Source: Streptomyces sp. 1-11 (GTDB taxonomy: Bacteria; Actinomycetota; Actinomycetes; Streptomycetales; Streptomycetaceae). Taken from it: DNA of 64,000 nucleotides. Positions 29,910 to 37,527 of this stretch are shown one piece after another. The stretch is taken from contig NZ_BJTV01000004.1 of assembly GCF_007176755.1 (NCBI RefSeq), positions 372,001 to 436,000 on the forward strand. Reading direction: 5' to 3'. How positions within the stretch are numbered: the stretch's first letter is position 1; every line of letters starts with the position of its first letter. A program made the translations under genes and the position numbers. Under the pieces are notes generated by a model, which ran no database searches, was not told the DNA's origin, and saw only the letters and a program-made list of their open reading frames with translations.

Positions 29910-29928
29910 CTAAGTTAGGCAAGCCTTA
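29910..29928 (-). promoter_or_regulatory. iron-box-like site upstream of acnA
   Basis: CTAAGTTAGGCAAGCCTTA matches 14 of 19 positions of the DmdR/IdeR iron box (TTAGGTTAGGCTAACCTAA). It lies about 80-100 bases upstream of acnA. Aconitase is an iron protein, so iron-dependent control is plausible. Confidence 0.5.
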
Positions 29929-29960
29929 CCCGGGTGCCGACTACGGTGCGCCTCGGCAGA

Positions 29961-29978
29961 TATCTCGATGTCGAGATA
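29961..29978. promoter_or_regulatory. TamR-like 18-bp palindrome upstream of acnA
   Basis: TATCTCGATGTCGAGATA has perfect 8-base arms around TG. It resembles sites of the UrtR group of MarR regulators. From memory, S. coelicolor TamR binds the aconitase promoter and responds to aconitate/citrate. The ATCTC-N6-GAGAT spacing is also seen at 30426-30441. Apart from this and the iron box, 29831-30191 shows no gene. Confidence 0.55.
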
Positions 29979-30191
29979 ACTCTAGTACATGGGGGCCGAC
30001 TGGTCATGTCCGGCCGCACCCGCTCCCGCCGTTTTCCGGTGGCGTCCGCCACAGCACGGCACTCCGGCACCGGGCGGACCGGCGCACACCGGACACCCCC
30101 GCACCCGTCCGCGGCCGTACGCCATCTCCGCGCGGTTACGGGGTATCCGGGGTTGAGCGGCCCGGCCCGCGACTCACCGAAGGAGGCATCC

Positions 30192-30389
30192 ATGCCGCTC
30201 ACGTTCCGCAAGAGCTTCCGGATCCTGCCCGGGGTGCGGCTGAACATCAACCGGCACTCCTGGTCCATCACCACCGGCGGCAAGAACGGCCCGCGACACA
30301 CCCACAGCAGCACCGGACGACGTACGACATCAGTGGATTTGCCTGGACCTTTCGGGTGGCGCCGCACCCGTACGACCAGGGACCATTGA
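30192..30389 (+). CDS. DUF4236-domain small protein
   Basis: This 65-residue protein begins MPLTFRKSFRILPGVRLNIN and continues with SWSITTGGKNGPRHTHSSTG. That is the N-terminal signature of the DUF4236 family (FRKSFKI.PGVRLN..K.G.S.S.GG). Function is unknown; members occur as short stand-alone proteins or at the N-terminus of larger membrane proteins. AGGAGG lies 5 bases before the ATG, a very good ribosome site. The C-terminus is Arg/Thr-rich and less typical. It is followed after 64 bases by the HTH-MurA gene on the same strand. Confidence 0.7.
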   Translation: MPLTFRKSFRILPGVRLNINRHSWSITTGGKNGPRHTHSSTGRRTTSVDLPGPFGWRRTRTTRDH

Positions 30390-30425
30390 CGGAGCATCAC
30401 CCGAACGGACCCCCCGAGAGGCGCC

Positions 30426-30441
30426 ATCTCATATCTGAGAT
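30426..30441. promoter_or_regulatory. palindrome overlapping the -10 of the HTH-MurA gene
   Basis: ATCTCATATCTGAGAT has perfect 6-base arms around a 4-base centre. It overlaps a GATAAC -10-like hexamer (30439-30444) only 9 bases before the ATG, so the transcript would be leaderless. An HTH protein binding here would repress its own gene; the neighbouring product carries such an HTH domain. Confidence 0.55.
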
Positions 30442-30453
30442 AACCTCAGCCTC

Positions 30454-31983
30454 ATGGCAGACGACTACCTCGTACGCATCGGCAAGCTCATCCGTGACGC
30501 CCGGCAGCACCGTGGCTGGACACAGGCACAGCTCGCGGAGGCGCTCGGCACCAGCCAGAGCGCCGTCAACCGCATCGAGCGCGGGAACCAGAACATCAGC
30601 CTTGAGATGATCGCCCGCATCGGTGAGGCGCTGGACAGCGAGATCGTGTCGCTGGGCTACGCGGGTCCGATGCATCTGCGGGTGGTCGGCGGCCGCCGGC
30701 TGTCCGGCGCCATCGACGTCAAGACCAGCAAGAACGCCTGCGTGGCACTGCTGTGCGCCTCACTGCTGAACAAGGGGCGCACGGTGCTGCGCCGGGTGGC
30801 CCGGATCGAGGAGGTGTACCGCCTGCTGGAGGTGCTCAACTCCATCGGCGTGCGCACCCGCTGGATCAACGACGGCGTCGACCTCGAACTCGTCCCGCCG
30901 GCCGAACTGGAGATGGCGGCGATCGACGCCGAGGCGGCCGTCCGCACCCGCTCCATCATCATGTTCCTCGGCCCGCTGCTGCACCGCATGGACCGCTTCA
31001 AGCTGCCGTACGCCGGCGGCTGCGACCTCGGCACGCGGACCATCGAGCCGCACATGATCGCGCTGCGCCGGTTCGGCCTGGACGTCGCGGCCACCGAGGG
31101 CCAGTACCACGCCCAGGTGGACCGCGCCGTCCGGCCCGGCCGCCCGATCGTCCTGACCGAGCGCGGCGACACGGTGACCGAGAACGCGCTGCTGGCCGCC
31201 GCCCGGCACGACGGCGTGACGGTCATCCGCAACGCCTCCTCCAACTACATGGTGCAGGACCTGTGCTTCTTCCTCGAGGCGCTGGGCGTCAAGGTGGAGG
31301 GCATCGGCACCACCACGCTGACCGTGCACGGCGTGCCGAACATCGACGTGGACGTCGACTACTCCCCCTCCGAGGACCCGGTCGAGGCGATGAGCCTGCT
31401 GGCCGCCGCCGTGGTGACCGAGTCGGAACTGACGGTGCGCCGGGTGCCGATCGAGTTCCTGGAGATCGAGCTCGCGGTCCTGGAGGAGATGGGCCTCGAC
31501 CACGACCGGTCGCCGGAGTACTGCGCCGACAACGGCCGGACCCGCCTGGTCGACCTCACCGTCCGCCCCTCCAAGCTCGAAGCCCCGATCGACAAGATCC
31601 ACCCCATGCCCTTCCCGGGCCTGAACATCGACAACGTCCCCTTCTTCGCGGCCATCGCGGCGGTGGCCTCGGGCCAGACCCTGATCCACGACTGGGTCTA
31701 CGACAACCGCGCGATCTACCTGACCGACCTCAACCGCCTTGGCGGCCGCCTGCAGTTGCTGGACCCGCACCGCGTCCTGGTCGAGGGCCCGACCCGCTGG
31801 CGGGCCGCCGAGATGATGTGCCCGCCGGCCCTGCGCCCCGCGGTCGTCGTCCTGCTCGCGATGATGGCGGCCGAGGGCACCTCGGTCCTGCGCAACGTGT
31901 ACGTCATCAACCGGGGTTACGAGGACCTGGCGGAGCGGCTGAACTCGGTCGGGGCGCAGATCGAGATCTTCCGGGACATCTGA
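30454..31983 (+). CDS. XRE HTH domain fused to MurA-like enolpyruvyl transferase
   Basis: The 509-residue protein joins an N-terminal XRE/Cro-type helix-turn-helix (about 8-62: WTQAQLAEALGTSQSAVNRIERG) to a full EPSP-synthase/MurA fold (about 70-509). MurA landmarks are kept: the Lys-Asn pair in KTSKNACVALLC and the Cys loop LPYAGGCDLGTRTIEPH, which matches the PEP-binding/fosfomycin-target Cys of MurA. MurA transfers enolpyruvate to UDP-GlcNAc, the first committed step of peptidoglycan. The catalytic loop otherwise departs from the standard GARPVD, so the substrate may differ. From memory it is the SCO5998 counterpart. There is no ribosome site; leaderless translation is likely. Confidence 0.85.
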   Translation: MADDYLVRIGKLIRDARQHRGWTQAQLAEALGTSQSAVNRIERGNQNISLEMIARIGEALDSEIVSLGYAGPMHLRVVGGRRLSGAIDVKTSKNACVALLCASLLNKGRTVLRRVARIEEVYRLLEVLNSIGVRTRWINDGVDLELVPPAELEMAAIDAEAAVRTRSIIMFLGPLLHRMDRFKLPYAGGCDLGTRTIEPHMIALRRFGLDVAATEGQYHAQVDRAVRPGRPIVLTERGDTVTENALLAAARHDGVTVIRNASSNYMVQDLCFFLEALGVKVEGIGTTTLTVHGVPNIDVDVDYSPSEDPVEAMSLLAAAVVTESELTVRRVPIEFLEIELAVLEEMGLDHDRSPEYCADNGRTRLVDLTVRPSKLEAPIDKIHPMPFPGLNIDNVPFFAAIAAVASGQTLIHDWVYDNRAIYLTDLNRLGGRLQLLDPHRVLVEGPTRWRAAEMMCPPALRPAVVVLLAMMAAEGTSVLRNVYVINRGYEDLAERLNSVGAQIEIFRDI

Positions 31984-31992
31984 GGAACGACT

Positions 31993-32047
31993 GCCGCCGC
32001 ACCCTATGTGACCTGCACGAATGCGGGGCTGGAAGGGGTGCGGCGGC
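31993..32047. terminator. 12-bp hairpin between convergent genes
   Basis: GCCGCCGCACCC (31993-32004) pairs perfectly with 32036-32047 across a 31-base loop, between the HTH-MurA and antiporter stops. Confidence 0.6.
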
Positions 32048-32070
32048 GCCTCTGGGACTTCTCTGTGCGT

Positions 32071-33408
32071 TCAGCCGGCCGCACGGGTGCCCCGTCCGGG
32101 GGCGTCCGCGTCCTCCCCTGCCGCCCGCGCGCCCGGCCCTTCGGCGTCCGTGTCCGCCGCGGCCGGTCCGGCGCCGGCGGCCTCCGGCCCGGGCACCACG
32201 GCCAGGCCGCGCCGCGAACTCCGGGCGCGGATCAGGTTCAGCACCGGTCCCGTCATGGCGGTGGTCACCAGCGCCATCACGACCATCATGGAGTACAACG
32301 GGCCGTCCAGCAGGCCGAGTTCGAGGCCCACCCCGAGGACGACCAGCTCGGTCAGGCCACGGGTGTTCATCAGCGCGGCCAGGGTGCCCGAACTCTCGGC
32401 GGGCAGTCCCTGCGAGCGGGCGCCGAGGTAGGTGCCGCCGAACTTGCCCACGACGGCGACGAGAAGGACGGCGGCGAGTTCGGTGAGCCCTTTCAGGCCC
32501 AGGCCGCGCAGGTCGACCTTGAGGCCGGCGACCACGAAGTAGACGGGGAGCAGCAGCGAGGTGATCTCACCGGTGCGCTCGTAGATCTCCTCGCGCGGCG
32601 CCCGCGTGCCCTCGCGCGGCATCAGCGCGCCGAACAGGAAGGCGCCGAAGATGTAGTGCAGCCCCATCATCTCGGTCGCCACGGCGGACAGGAAGATGCC
32701 GACCATCACCACGGCCATGCCGGTCGGGGTGACGGAGCCGGAGCCGTCGTGGGTGAGGACCCGGCGCACCAGGGGCCGTACGGCCAGCAGGAGCAGGGTG
32801 AACGGGATGAGCAGGGAGACCTGCCAGTAGTCGTCGGCGCCGCCGACCGCCGCCTGCACACCGGCCAGCGCCGTCCAGGCGAAGACGTCGACGACCGCCG
32901 CGGTGGCCAGCGCGAGGCCGCCGATCGCCAGGCGGGACATGCCCCGGCTGACCAGGATGCGCGCGAGGACGGGGAAGGCGGTCACCGAGACGGACAGGCC
33001 GACGAACACCACGAAGGCGGCGTGCTGCTGGGTCGGGTGGTGGCGCAGCAGGAAGAAGGCGAGCGGGATGCCGAGGGCGAACGGCACCAGGGTGGAGCCG
33101 ACGGCAGCGCCGAGGGTGGCCCGCACCCGGCCGCGCAGGAAGCGGTGTTCCACCTCGAGACCGACGACGAACATGAACACCGCCACGCCGATGTCGGCCA
33201 GTGCGCCCAGCAGCGGCCGCACGTCGGCGGGGACGAGGCGGTCGGTGAACGCGGTGCCGAACAGCGTGGGGCCCATGAGGACGCCGGCCAGGATCTCGCC
33301 GACCACGGGCGGCTGGCCGATGCGGCCGGCCAGGGCGCCCAGGCCGCGGGCGAGCAGCACGATCAACCCGAGGTCCAGGAACAGGAATTGCACTTGGTGA
33401 CTGGTCAT
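32071..33408 (-). CDS. CPA2-family cation/proton antiporter (KefB/NapA-like)
   Basis: This membrane protein of about 445 residues has 12-13 hydrophobic helices. N-terminal GLGALAGRIGQPPVVGEILAGVLMGP, the TM5 region ALATAAVVDVFAWTALA with the core Asp, and LHYIFGAFLFGALMPR are typical of the Na+/H+ exchanger (CPA2) fold. MNTRGLTELVVLGVGLELG near the C-terminus is the conserved family segment. It exchanges monovalent cations for protons. No TrkA-N regulatory domain follows, only a 50-residue acidic/Ala-Gly tail. The ATG start has GAGG 11 bases upstream. It is an isolated gene in an accessory stretch. Confidence 0.88.
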   Translation of the reverse strand: MTSHQVQFLFLDLGLIVLLARGLGALAGRIGQPPVVGEILAGVLMGPTLFGTAFTDRLVPADVRPLLGALADIGVAVFMFVVGLEVEHRFLRGRVRATLGAAVGSTLVPFALGIPLAFFLLRHHPTQQHAAFVVFVGLSVSVTAFPVLARILVSRGMSRLAIGGLALATAAVVDVFAWTALAGVQAAVGGADDYWQVSLLIPFTLLLLAVRPLVRRVLTHDGSGSVTPTGMAVVMVGIFLSAVATEMMGLHYIFGAFLFGALMPREGTRAPREEIYERTGEITSLLLPVYFVVAGLKVDLRGLGLKGLTELAAVLLVAVVGKFGGTYLGARSQGLPAESSGTLAALMNTRGLTELVVLGVGLELGLLDGPLYSMMVVMALVTTAMTGPVLNLIRARSSRRGLAVVPGPEAAGAGPAAADTDAEGPGARAAGEDADAPGRGTRAAG

Positions 33409-34338
33409 GACCGGCACGTCCTCGATTGGCTGGCGTCGGTGAGCGGGGGTGGCGGAGCGCCGCCCGCGCGATGGAGCACGGTCGCACGACGGTCGGTGGG
33501 GTTCGGGGGCTGACCGCGTGGCCACCGGCTCACGTGGCGCCTCGCCCTCATGCGGCGGCGCGTCCCCGGTACGGGACAGGAGCGCGGCCTCGGTACGGAC
33601 AGGCGCGGGCGGTGGGCGAACCCGGCACGCCGGCCACCCCGTCCGGCGGCCGTGCGGCGGTTCCGCGCGGGGGAACGACGTCCCCTGTCGGCGTCCACAT
33701 CATGGCGGCCGGGCCACCGGCCTGTCATCGCCCAGATTGCTCGGCCGGCCGGCGTCCAGCGGCCGGAATCTGACGGCCGGAAACAGGCGCGGCACCCCGC
33801 CGGCCGCCCTTCCGCGCAGGCGTGTTACCGGTTGCTCCGAGGCGTACTCATGTGCGAAGCTCAAACCGTCGTGACAGATTGCAACGGGGGGGGTTGCCAC
33901 ATGTTCAAGGTTGAACTCAGGCGCCTGCAAACCAGAGTTCGGCACGCCGGGCCGTCCGGCCGGTTCCACTGATTCGCCGCTCATTCCTCCGCCCCGTCTC
34001 CCGGCCGGAGTTCCCGCACCACCGCCCGGCGAAAGCGTAACGCCCCGGCGTATTCGGCTGACGGCGCGGCCCTGCGCGCGGCCGCCTTTCCCGCCCCGGA
34101 CCGGAGGGCCGCTCACCACCGCCCGAGCCGCACGGCCGGCGGGCCCCGGTACGGGGTGTGCGACGAGTACGCGCGGAGCCTCGGCCGCCCGGTGATCTGG
34201 CCGGGCGAGCGTGACCCTGCCTTCGCACGGGTGCGTTCCGGCGCCGTCGTCACACGATCGCGCGGGACGGCGCGGACCCCATGACGGCCACACACCCACG
34301 CCGTACCGTCGTCGACCAGATCAGGGAGTGCCCGGACA
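33409..34338. other. 930-base region with little coding content
   Basis: Apart from one possible 23-codon ORF at 33901-33972, I see no convincing gene here on either strand. Base composition stays high-GC but codon-position bias is weak. It separates the antiporter from the AraC regulator and may contain decayed sequence. Confidence 0.5.
33901..33972 (+). CDS. possible 23-residue basic peptide ORF
   Basis: The short ORF (MFKVELRRLQ...SGRFH) has an exceptional G8 tract (33887-33894 region) about 7 bases before its ATG, flanked by GTTGCC/TTGCAAC inverted sequence. It is strongly basic (six Arg or Lys). No family is recognised. It could be a leader peptide, a small secreted signal or chance; the conspicuous ribosome-site-like tract is the only support. 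Confidence 0.3.
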   Translation: MFKVELRRLQTRVRHAGPSGRFH

Positions 34339-35076
34339 ATGGAGCGTCTCACCCGCCGTGCCGTCGCGACCATTCGGGAGAACTACCACGAGCCATTGGC
34401 ACTGGACGACCTGGCCCGTTCGGTGATGATGAGCAAGTTTCATTTCATCAGGGTTTTCCAGCGCACGACGGGTGTGACGCCGGGCCGCTTTCTGAGCGCC
34501 GTACGGCTGCACGAGGCGAAGTCCCTTTTGATACACAGCTCCCTGAATGTGGCCGAGATTTCCGCACGGGTGGGATACAGCAGCGCCAGCACTTTCTCCC
34601 GGCGTTTCACGGCCGCCGTCGGCCTCTCCCCCACCCGGTTCCGGCGGGCCGGCCGGTGCGACACGCTGGAGGGTCCGCGGATCACTCCCGCTCCGGCCGG
34701 GAGCGGCGCCCTCGGGTCCGTGGCGGGGACGGTCCGCACACCGGAGCGATCCCGGTACCCGGTCTGCCTCGGCCTGTTCGACGGCCCCATCCTCCAGGGG
34801 CAGCCGGTGGCCTGGACGACGCTCGACCGGGCGGAGGCGTTCGAGCTGCGGAGCGTTCCGCCGGGCGCCTGGCACCTGCACGCGGTGACGCCCGGCGCCC
34901 GGGCGACGGGCGACCAGTGGGGCGACTCCCCCCTGCTCGTGGGCACGGTCGGCCCCCTGCACGTGGACGCCGGCGTCCGCACCCGGGCCGACGTGACGCT
35001 GCGGCGGGAGGACTGGACCCGTCCGCCGGTCCTGCTGGCCCTCCCCGGCTTCGGCTCGCGGCCCGCCGCGGCGTGA
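34339..35076 (+). CDS. AraC-family regulator with N-terminal HTH and unknown C-terminal domain
   Basis: This 245-residue regulator has the AraC/XylS DNA-binding domain at the N-terminus (about 1-105), the reverse of the usual order. Both helix-turn-helices are visible: LALDDLARSVMMSKFHFIRVFQ and VAEISARVGYSSASTFSRRFTAAVG. The C-terminal half (about 130-245) is beta-rich (RYPVCLGLFDGPILQGQPVAWTTL, PPGAWHLHAVTPGA) and may bind an effector; I do not recognise the domain. GGGAG lies 10 bases before the ATG. Its stop overlaps the start of a short SpoIIE/HATPase remnant. Target genes are unknown. Confidence 0.8.
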   Translation: MERLTRRAVATIRENYHEPLALDDLARSVMMSKFHFIRVFQRTTGVTPGRFLSAVRLHEAKSLLIHSSLNVAEISARVGYSSASTFSRRFTAAVGLSPTRFRRAGRCDTLEGPRITPAPAGSGALGSVAGTVRTPERSRYPVCLGLFDGPILQGQPVAWTTLDRAEAFELRSVPPGAWHLHAVTPGARATGDQWGDSPLLVGTVGPLHVDAGVRTRADVTLRREDWTRPPVLLALPGFGSRPAAA

Positions 35077-35276
35077 CGACGCTCCCGGCGCCGGTGAACG
35101 CGCCCCTCGGCGTCGGGGGTGTGATCTACGAGCAGCGCCGCACCACGGTCGCGCCCGGCGCCCTCGTGCTGTACACGGACGGCCGCGGTCTGCTGCTGGT
35201 CCGCGCGCTCACCGACGACTGGGGCGTACGGCCCGCCGACGAGGGCAGGACGACCTGGTTCAGCCTGGAGCTGTGA
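35073..35276 (+). pseudogene. internally deleted SpoIIE phosphatase/HATPase remnant
   Basis: The 67-codon reading frame begins GTGA over the AraC stop. It reads PLGVGGVIYEQ...LVLYTDGRG, the late part of a SpoIIE PP2C domain, and then jumps directly to GRGLLLVRALTDDWGV...TTWFSLEL, the C-terminal end of an RsbW-like ATPase domain. In intact proteins, such as the one at 24271-26964, about 130 or more residues separate these motifs. An internal deletion between the two domains, plus loss of the 5' end, explains this. It has no catalytic capacity. Confidence 0.75.
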
Positions 35277-35373
35277 GGCCGGCCCACGTTCCGGCGGCCC
35301 GCCGGGATGAACGGGGCGGCCGTCGCTGTTGTGTCCGTGGGTGGTCGACGGCGTCCCGAACCGGGACGTACAG

Positions 35374-35691
<318 letters not shown>

Positions 35692-35856
35692 CCGGCGCCG
35701 GGCGGAACCCCGTGCGGGACGCCGGGGCTCCGCGCGTCGCCGCCCGTACGCCTGGCCCGCCCCCGTCCCCGGCGCCGGGGTCGGGCCCACGGACGGCCGC
35801 GTCGCACGGCCCCCCGGCACCGGACAGCTGAGGGACCCTCCGCTCCCGCCCGTGGC

Positions 35857-37017
35857 CTAGGCCGCGGGCGCGCCGGCCCGGTCGCGCCAGGGGATCCAGG
35901 TGGCCGACAGGGTGACGATCAGGGCCGACGCCGCGACCGTGGCCATGCCGAGGGTCAGCCCGGCCGCGCCCGCGACGAAGCCGATCAGCGCGGGCCCGGC
36001 CAGCAGGCCGGTCGTGCCCATCGCGGCGACCAGGGACAGCGCGTTCGAGCCGTGCCCGGCGGCGGCCACGTACACGCACGGGGTGACCGCGGCCGCGCCC
36101 AGGCCGACGCAGGCGAAGCCGAGCAGGGTGGGCACGATCCCGCCGGCGGTCAGCGCGAGGGCCAGGCCGAGGCCGGCCACGGCGCTGCCGGTGCGCACCA
36201 CGCGGGCGTCGCCCCAGCGGTCGCGCCAGCGGTCCGCGCGCACCCGGGCCAGCAGCATCATGGCCGAGACGACGGCGATGCCCAGCGGGGCCACCGCGGG
36301 CGAGGCCCTGACGACGTCCTTCAGGTAGAGCGTGGACCAGTCGTTCATGGCGCCCTCGGTGATGGTGCCGAACGCCATCGCGCAGCCCATGAGCAGCGTC
36401 TTCCCGGACGGTGCGGCGAGGCGGGCCCGCTTCCTCGGGGGCTCGGGACCGGGGTCGGTGTGCGGCGGCAGGCCGCGGCGCGCGGCGGCGAGCAGCAGGA
36501 GCAGCAGCGCCGCCGCCACCGCGAAGTGGGCCGGGACGGACGGGGTGAGGGCGGTGACGCCGGAGGCCAGGAGCGCGGCGGCGAGTAGGCCCGCGCTGAA
36601 GGTGGCGTGGAGCTGGGACATGGCGGTGCGGCCGTGGGCCGTCTCCAGGGCCGCGCCCTGCGCGTTCATCGCGACGTTCAGGCAGCCGACGGCGACACCG
36701 TCGGCGCAGACGACCAGCAGCGCCAGCGGGTAGTCCGGCACCACCGACAGGGCGGCCAGCAGCGCGACGAGCGCCAGCGCGGAGGCGAGGGACAGGCGCC
36801 GGGAGCCGAGCCTGCGCATCAGGTGGGCGACCAGCGGGAAGGAGGCCGCCGCGCCCGCGCCGCAGGCCATCAGCAGCAGCCCCACCTCGCCGGCGCCCAG
36901 GTCCAGCCGCGCCTTGAGCGCGGGGAGCCGGGCGGCCCAGGTGGCGTACTGCAGGCCGAGGAAGCAGAACAGCGCGGCGATGGACCACTTGGCGCGGCGG
37001 AAGCCGGAGTTCTCCAT
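35857..37017 (-). CDS. MFS transporter (exporter of the PhyH operon)
   Basis: This 386-residue protein has 12 hydrophobic helices and the major facilitator layout, with a charged central loop (about 190-210: PGPEPPRKRARL). LQYATWAARLPALK in TM1 and MAFGTITEGAMNDWSTLYLKDV in TM7 are typical of the YbjJ-like MFS subgroup. Its ATG overlaps the stop of the GNAT gene (TGATG), making it the last member of a five-gene coupled operon. It probably exports the operon's product or confers self-resistance; the substrate is not readable. It converges on the CsoR-family gene, with only a G/C palindrome (35767-35780) between. Confidence 0.85.
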   Translation of the reverse strand: MENSGFRRAKWSIAALFCFLGLQYATWAARLPALKARLDLGAGEVGLLLMACGAGAAASFPLVAHLMRRLGSRRLSLASALALVALLAALSVVPDYPLALLVVCADGVAVGCLNVAMNAQGAALETAHGRTAMSQLHATFSAGLLAAALLASGVTALTPSVPAHFAVAAALLLLLLAAARRGLPPHTDPGPEPPRKRARLAAPSGKTLLMGCAMAFGTITEGAMNDWSTLYLKDVVRASPAVAPLGIAVVSAMMLLARVRADRWRDRWGDARVVRTGSAVAGLGLALALTAGGIVPTLLGFACVGLGAAAVTPCVYVAAAGHGSNALSLVAAMGTTGLLAGPALIGFVAGAAGLTLGMATVAASALIVTLSATWIPWRDRAGAPAA

Positions 37018-37526
37018 CAGCCGGCCCTCCGGTGCGCGCCGGCCGCCACCCGCGCGGACATGTACACCGCGTCGTCGCCGTAGCCGGCGGGCAGCCGTGC
37101 CTCGGGGTGCGGCCGGTAGCCGTTGGCCCGCCAGAAGGCCTCCTTGCCGGCCACCGCGATCAGCGAGATGGTGCGGTGGCCGCGCGCGCCCGCCGCGTGG
37201 GTCAGGTGGCGCACCAGACGGCTGCCCAGTCCCCTGCGGCGCAGGGGCGCGCCGATCACGAGGTCGTGCAGGTGGAGGTTGGGCGACCGGTGGGCGGTCC
37301 GCTCCGGCCGGGTCAGGTCCGGGCAGCCGAACATCGGGTAGGGCAGGGCCAGTACGTAGCCCGCGACCCGGCCGTCGAGGTCGAGCACGAAGCTGGTGCC
37401 CGCCGAGGCGCGCGAGCGCAGGCCGGCCTCCCCCTCGGTGAGCGGGGTGCCGGCGTACGCGCCGGCCTCCAGGGCGGCGACCTGGGGCCAGTCGACCTCG
37501 GTGATGCCCCGTATCACGTCCGTCAT
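37017..37526 (-). CDS. GNAT-family N-acetyltransferase
   Basis: This 169-residue enzyme has the GNAT fold: SFVLDLDGRVAGYVLALP on strands 2-4, then LHDLVIGAPLRRRGLGSRLVRHL with the acetyl-CoA pyrophosphate-binding RRRGLGS, and a C-terminal FWRANGYRPHPE. It transfers an acetyl (or acyl) group from CoA to an amine. Within this operon the likely acceptor is an amine made by the upstream decarboxylase, or it may be a self-protection enzyme. It starts one base after the decarboxylase stop and overlaps the exporter start. Confidence 0.85.
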   Translation of the reverse strand: MTDVIRGITEVDWPQVAALEAGAYAGTPLTEGEAGLRSRASAGTSFVLDLDGRVAGYVLALPYPMFGCPDLTRPERTAHRSPNLHLHDLVIGAPLRRRGLGSRLVRHLTHAAGARGHRTISLIAVAGKEAFWRANGYRPHPEARLPAGYGDDAVYMSARVAAGAHRRAG

Positions 37527-37527
37527 G

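Noticed and set aside
29989-30156. Possible leaderless 55-codon ORF after GATAAC near the acnA palindrome
   Set aside because: Pro/Arg-rich, no family, no codon-position signal; the palindrome is better explained as an operator.
35767-35780. CCCCGGCGCCGGGG as a terminator between CsoR-family and MFS genes
   Set aside because: Such G/C palindromes arise often by chance in this genome, and the stem would leave no proper loop; kept only as a remark.
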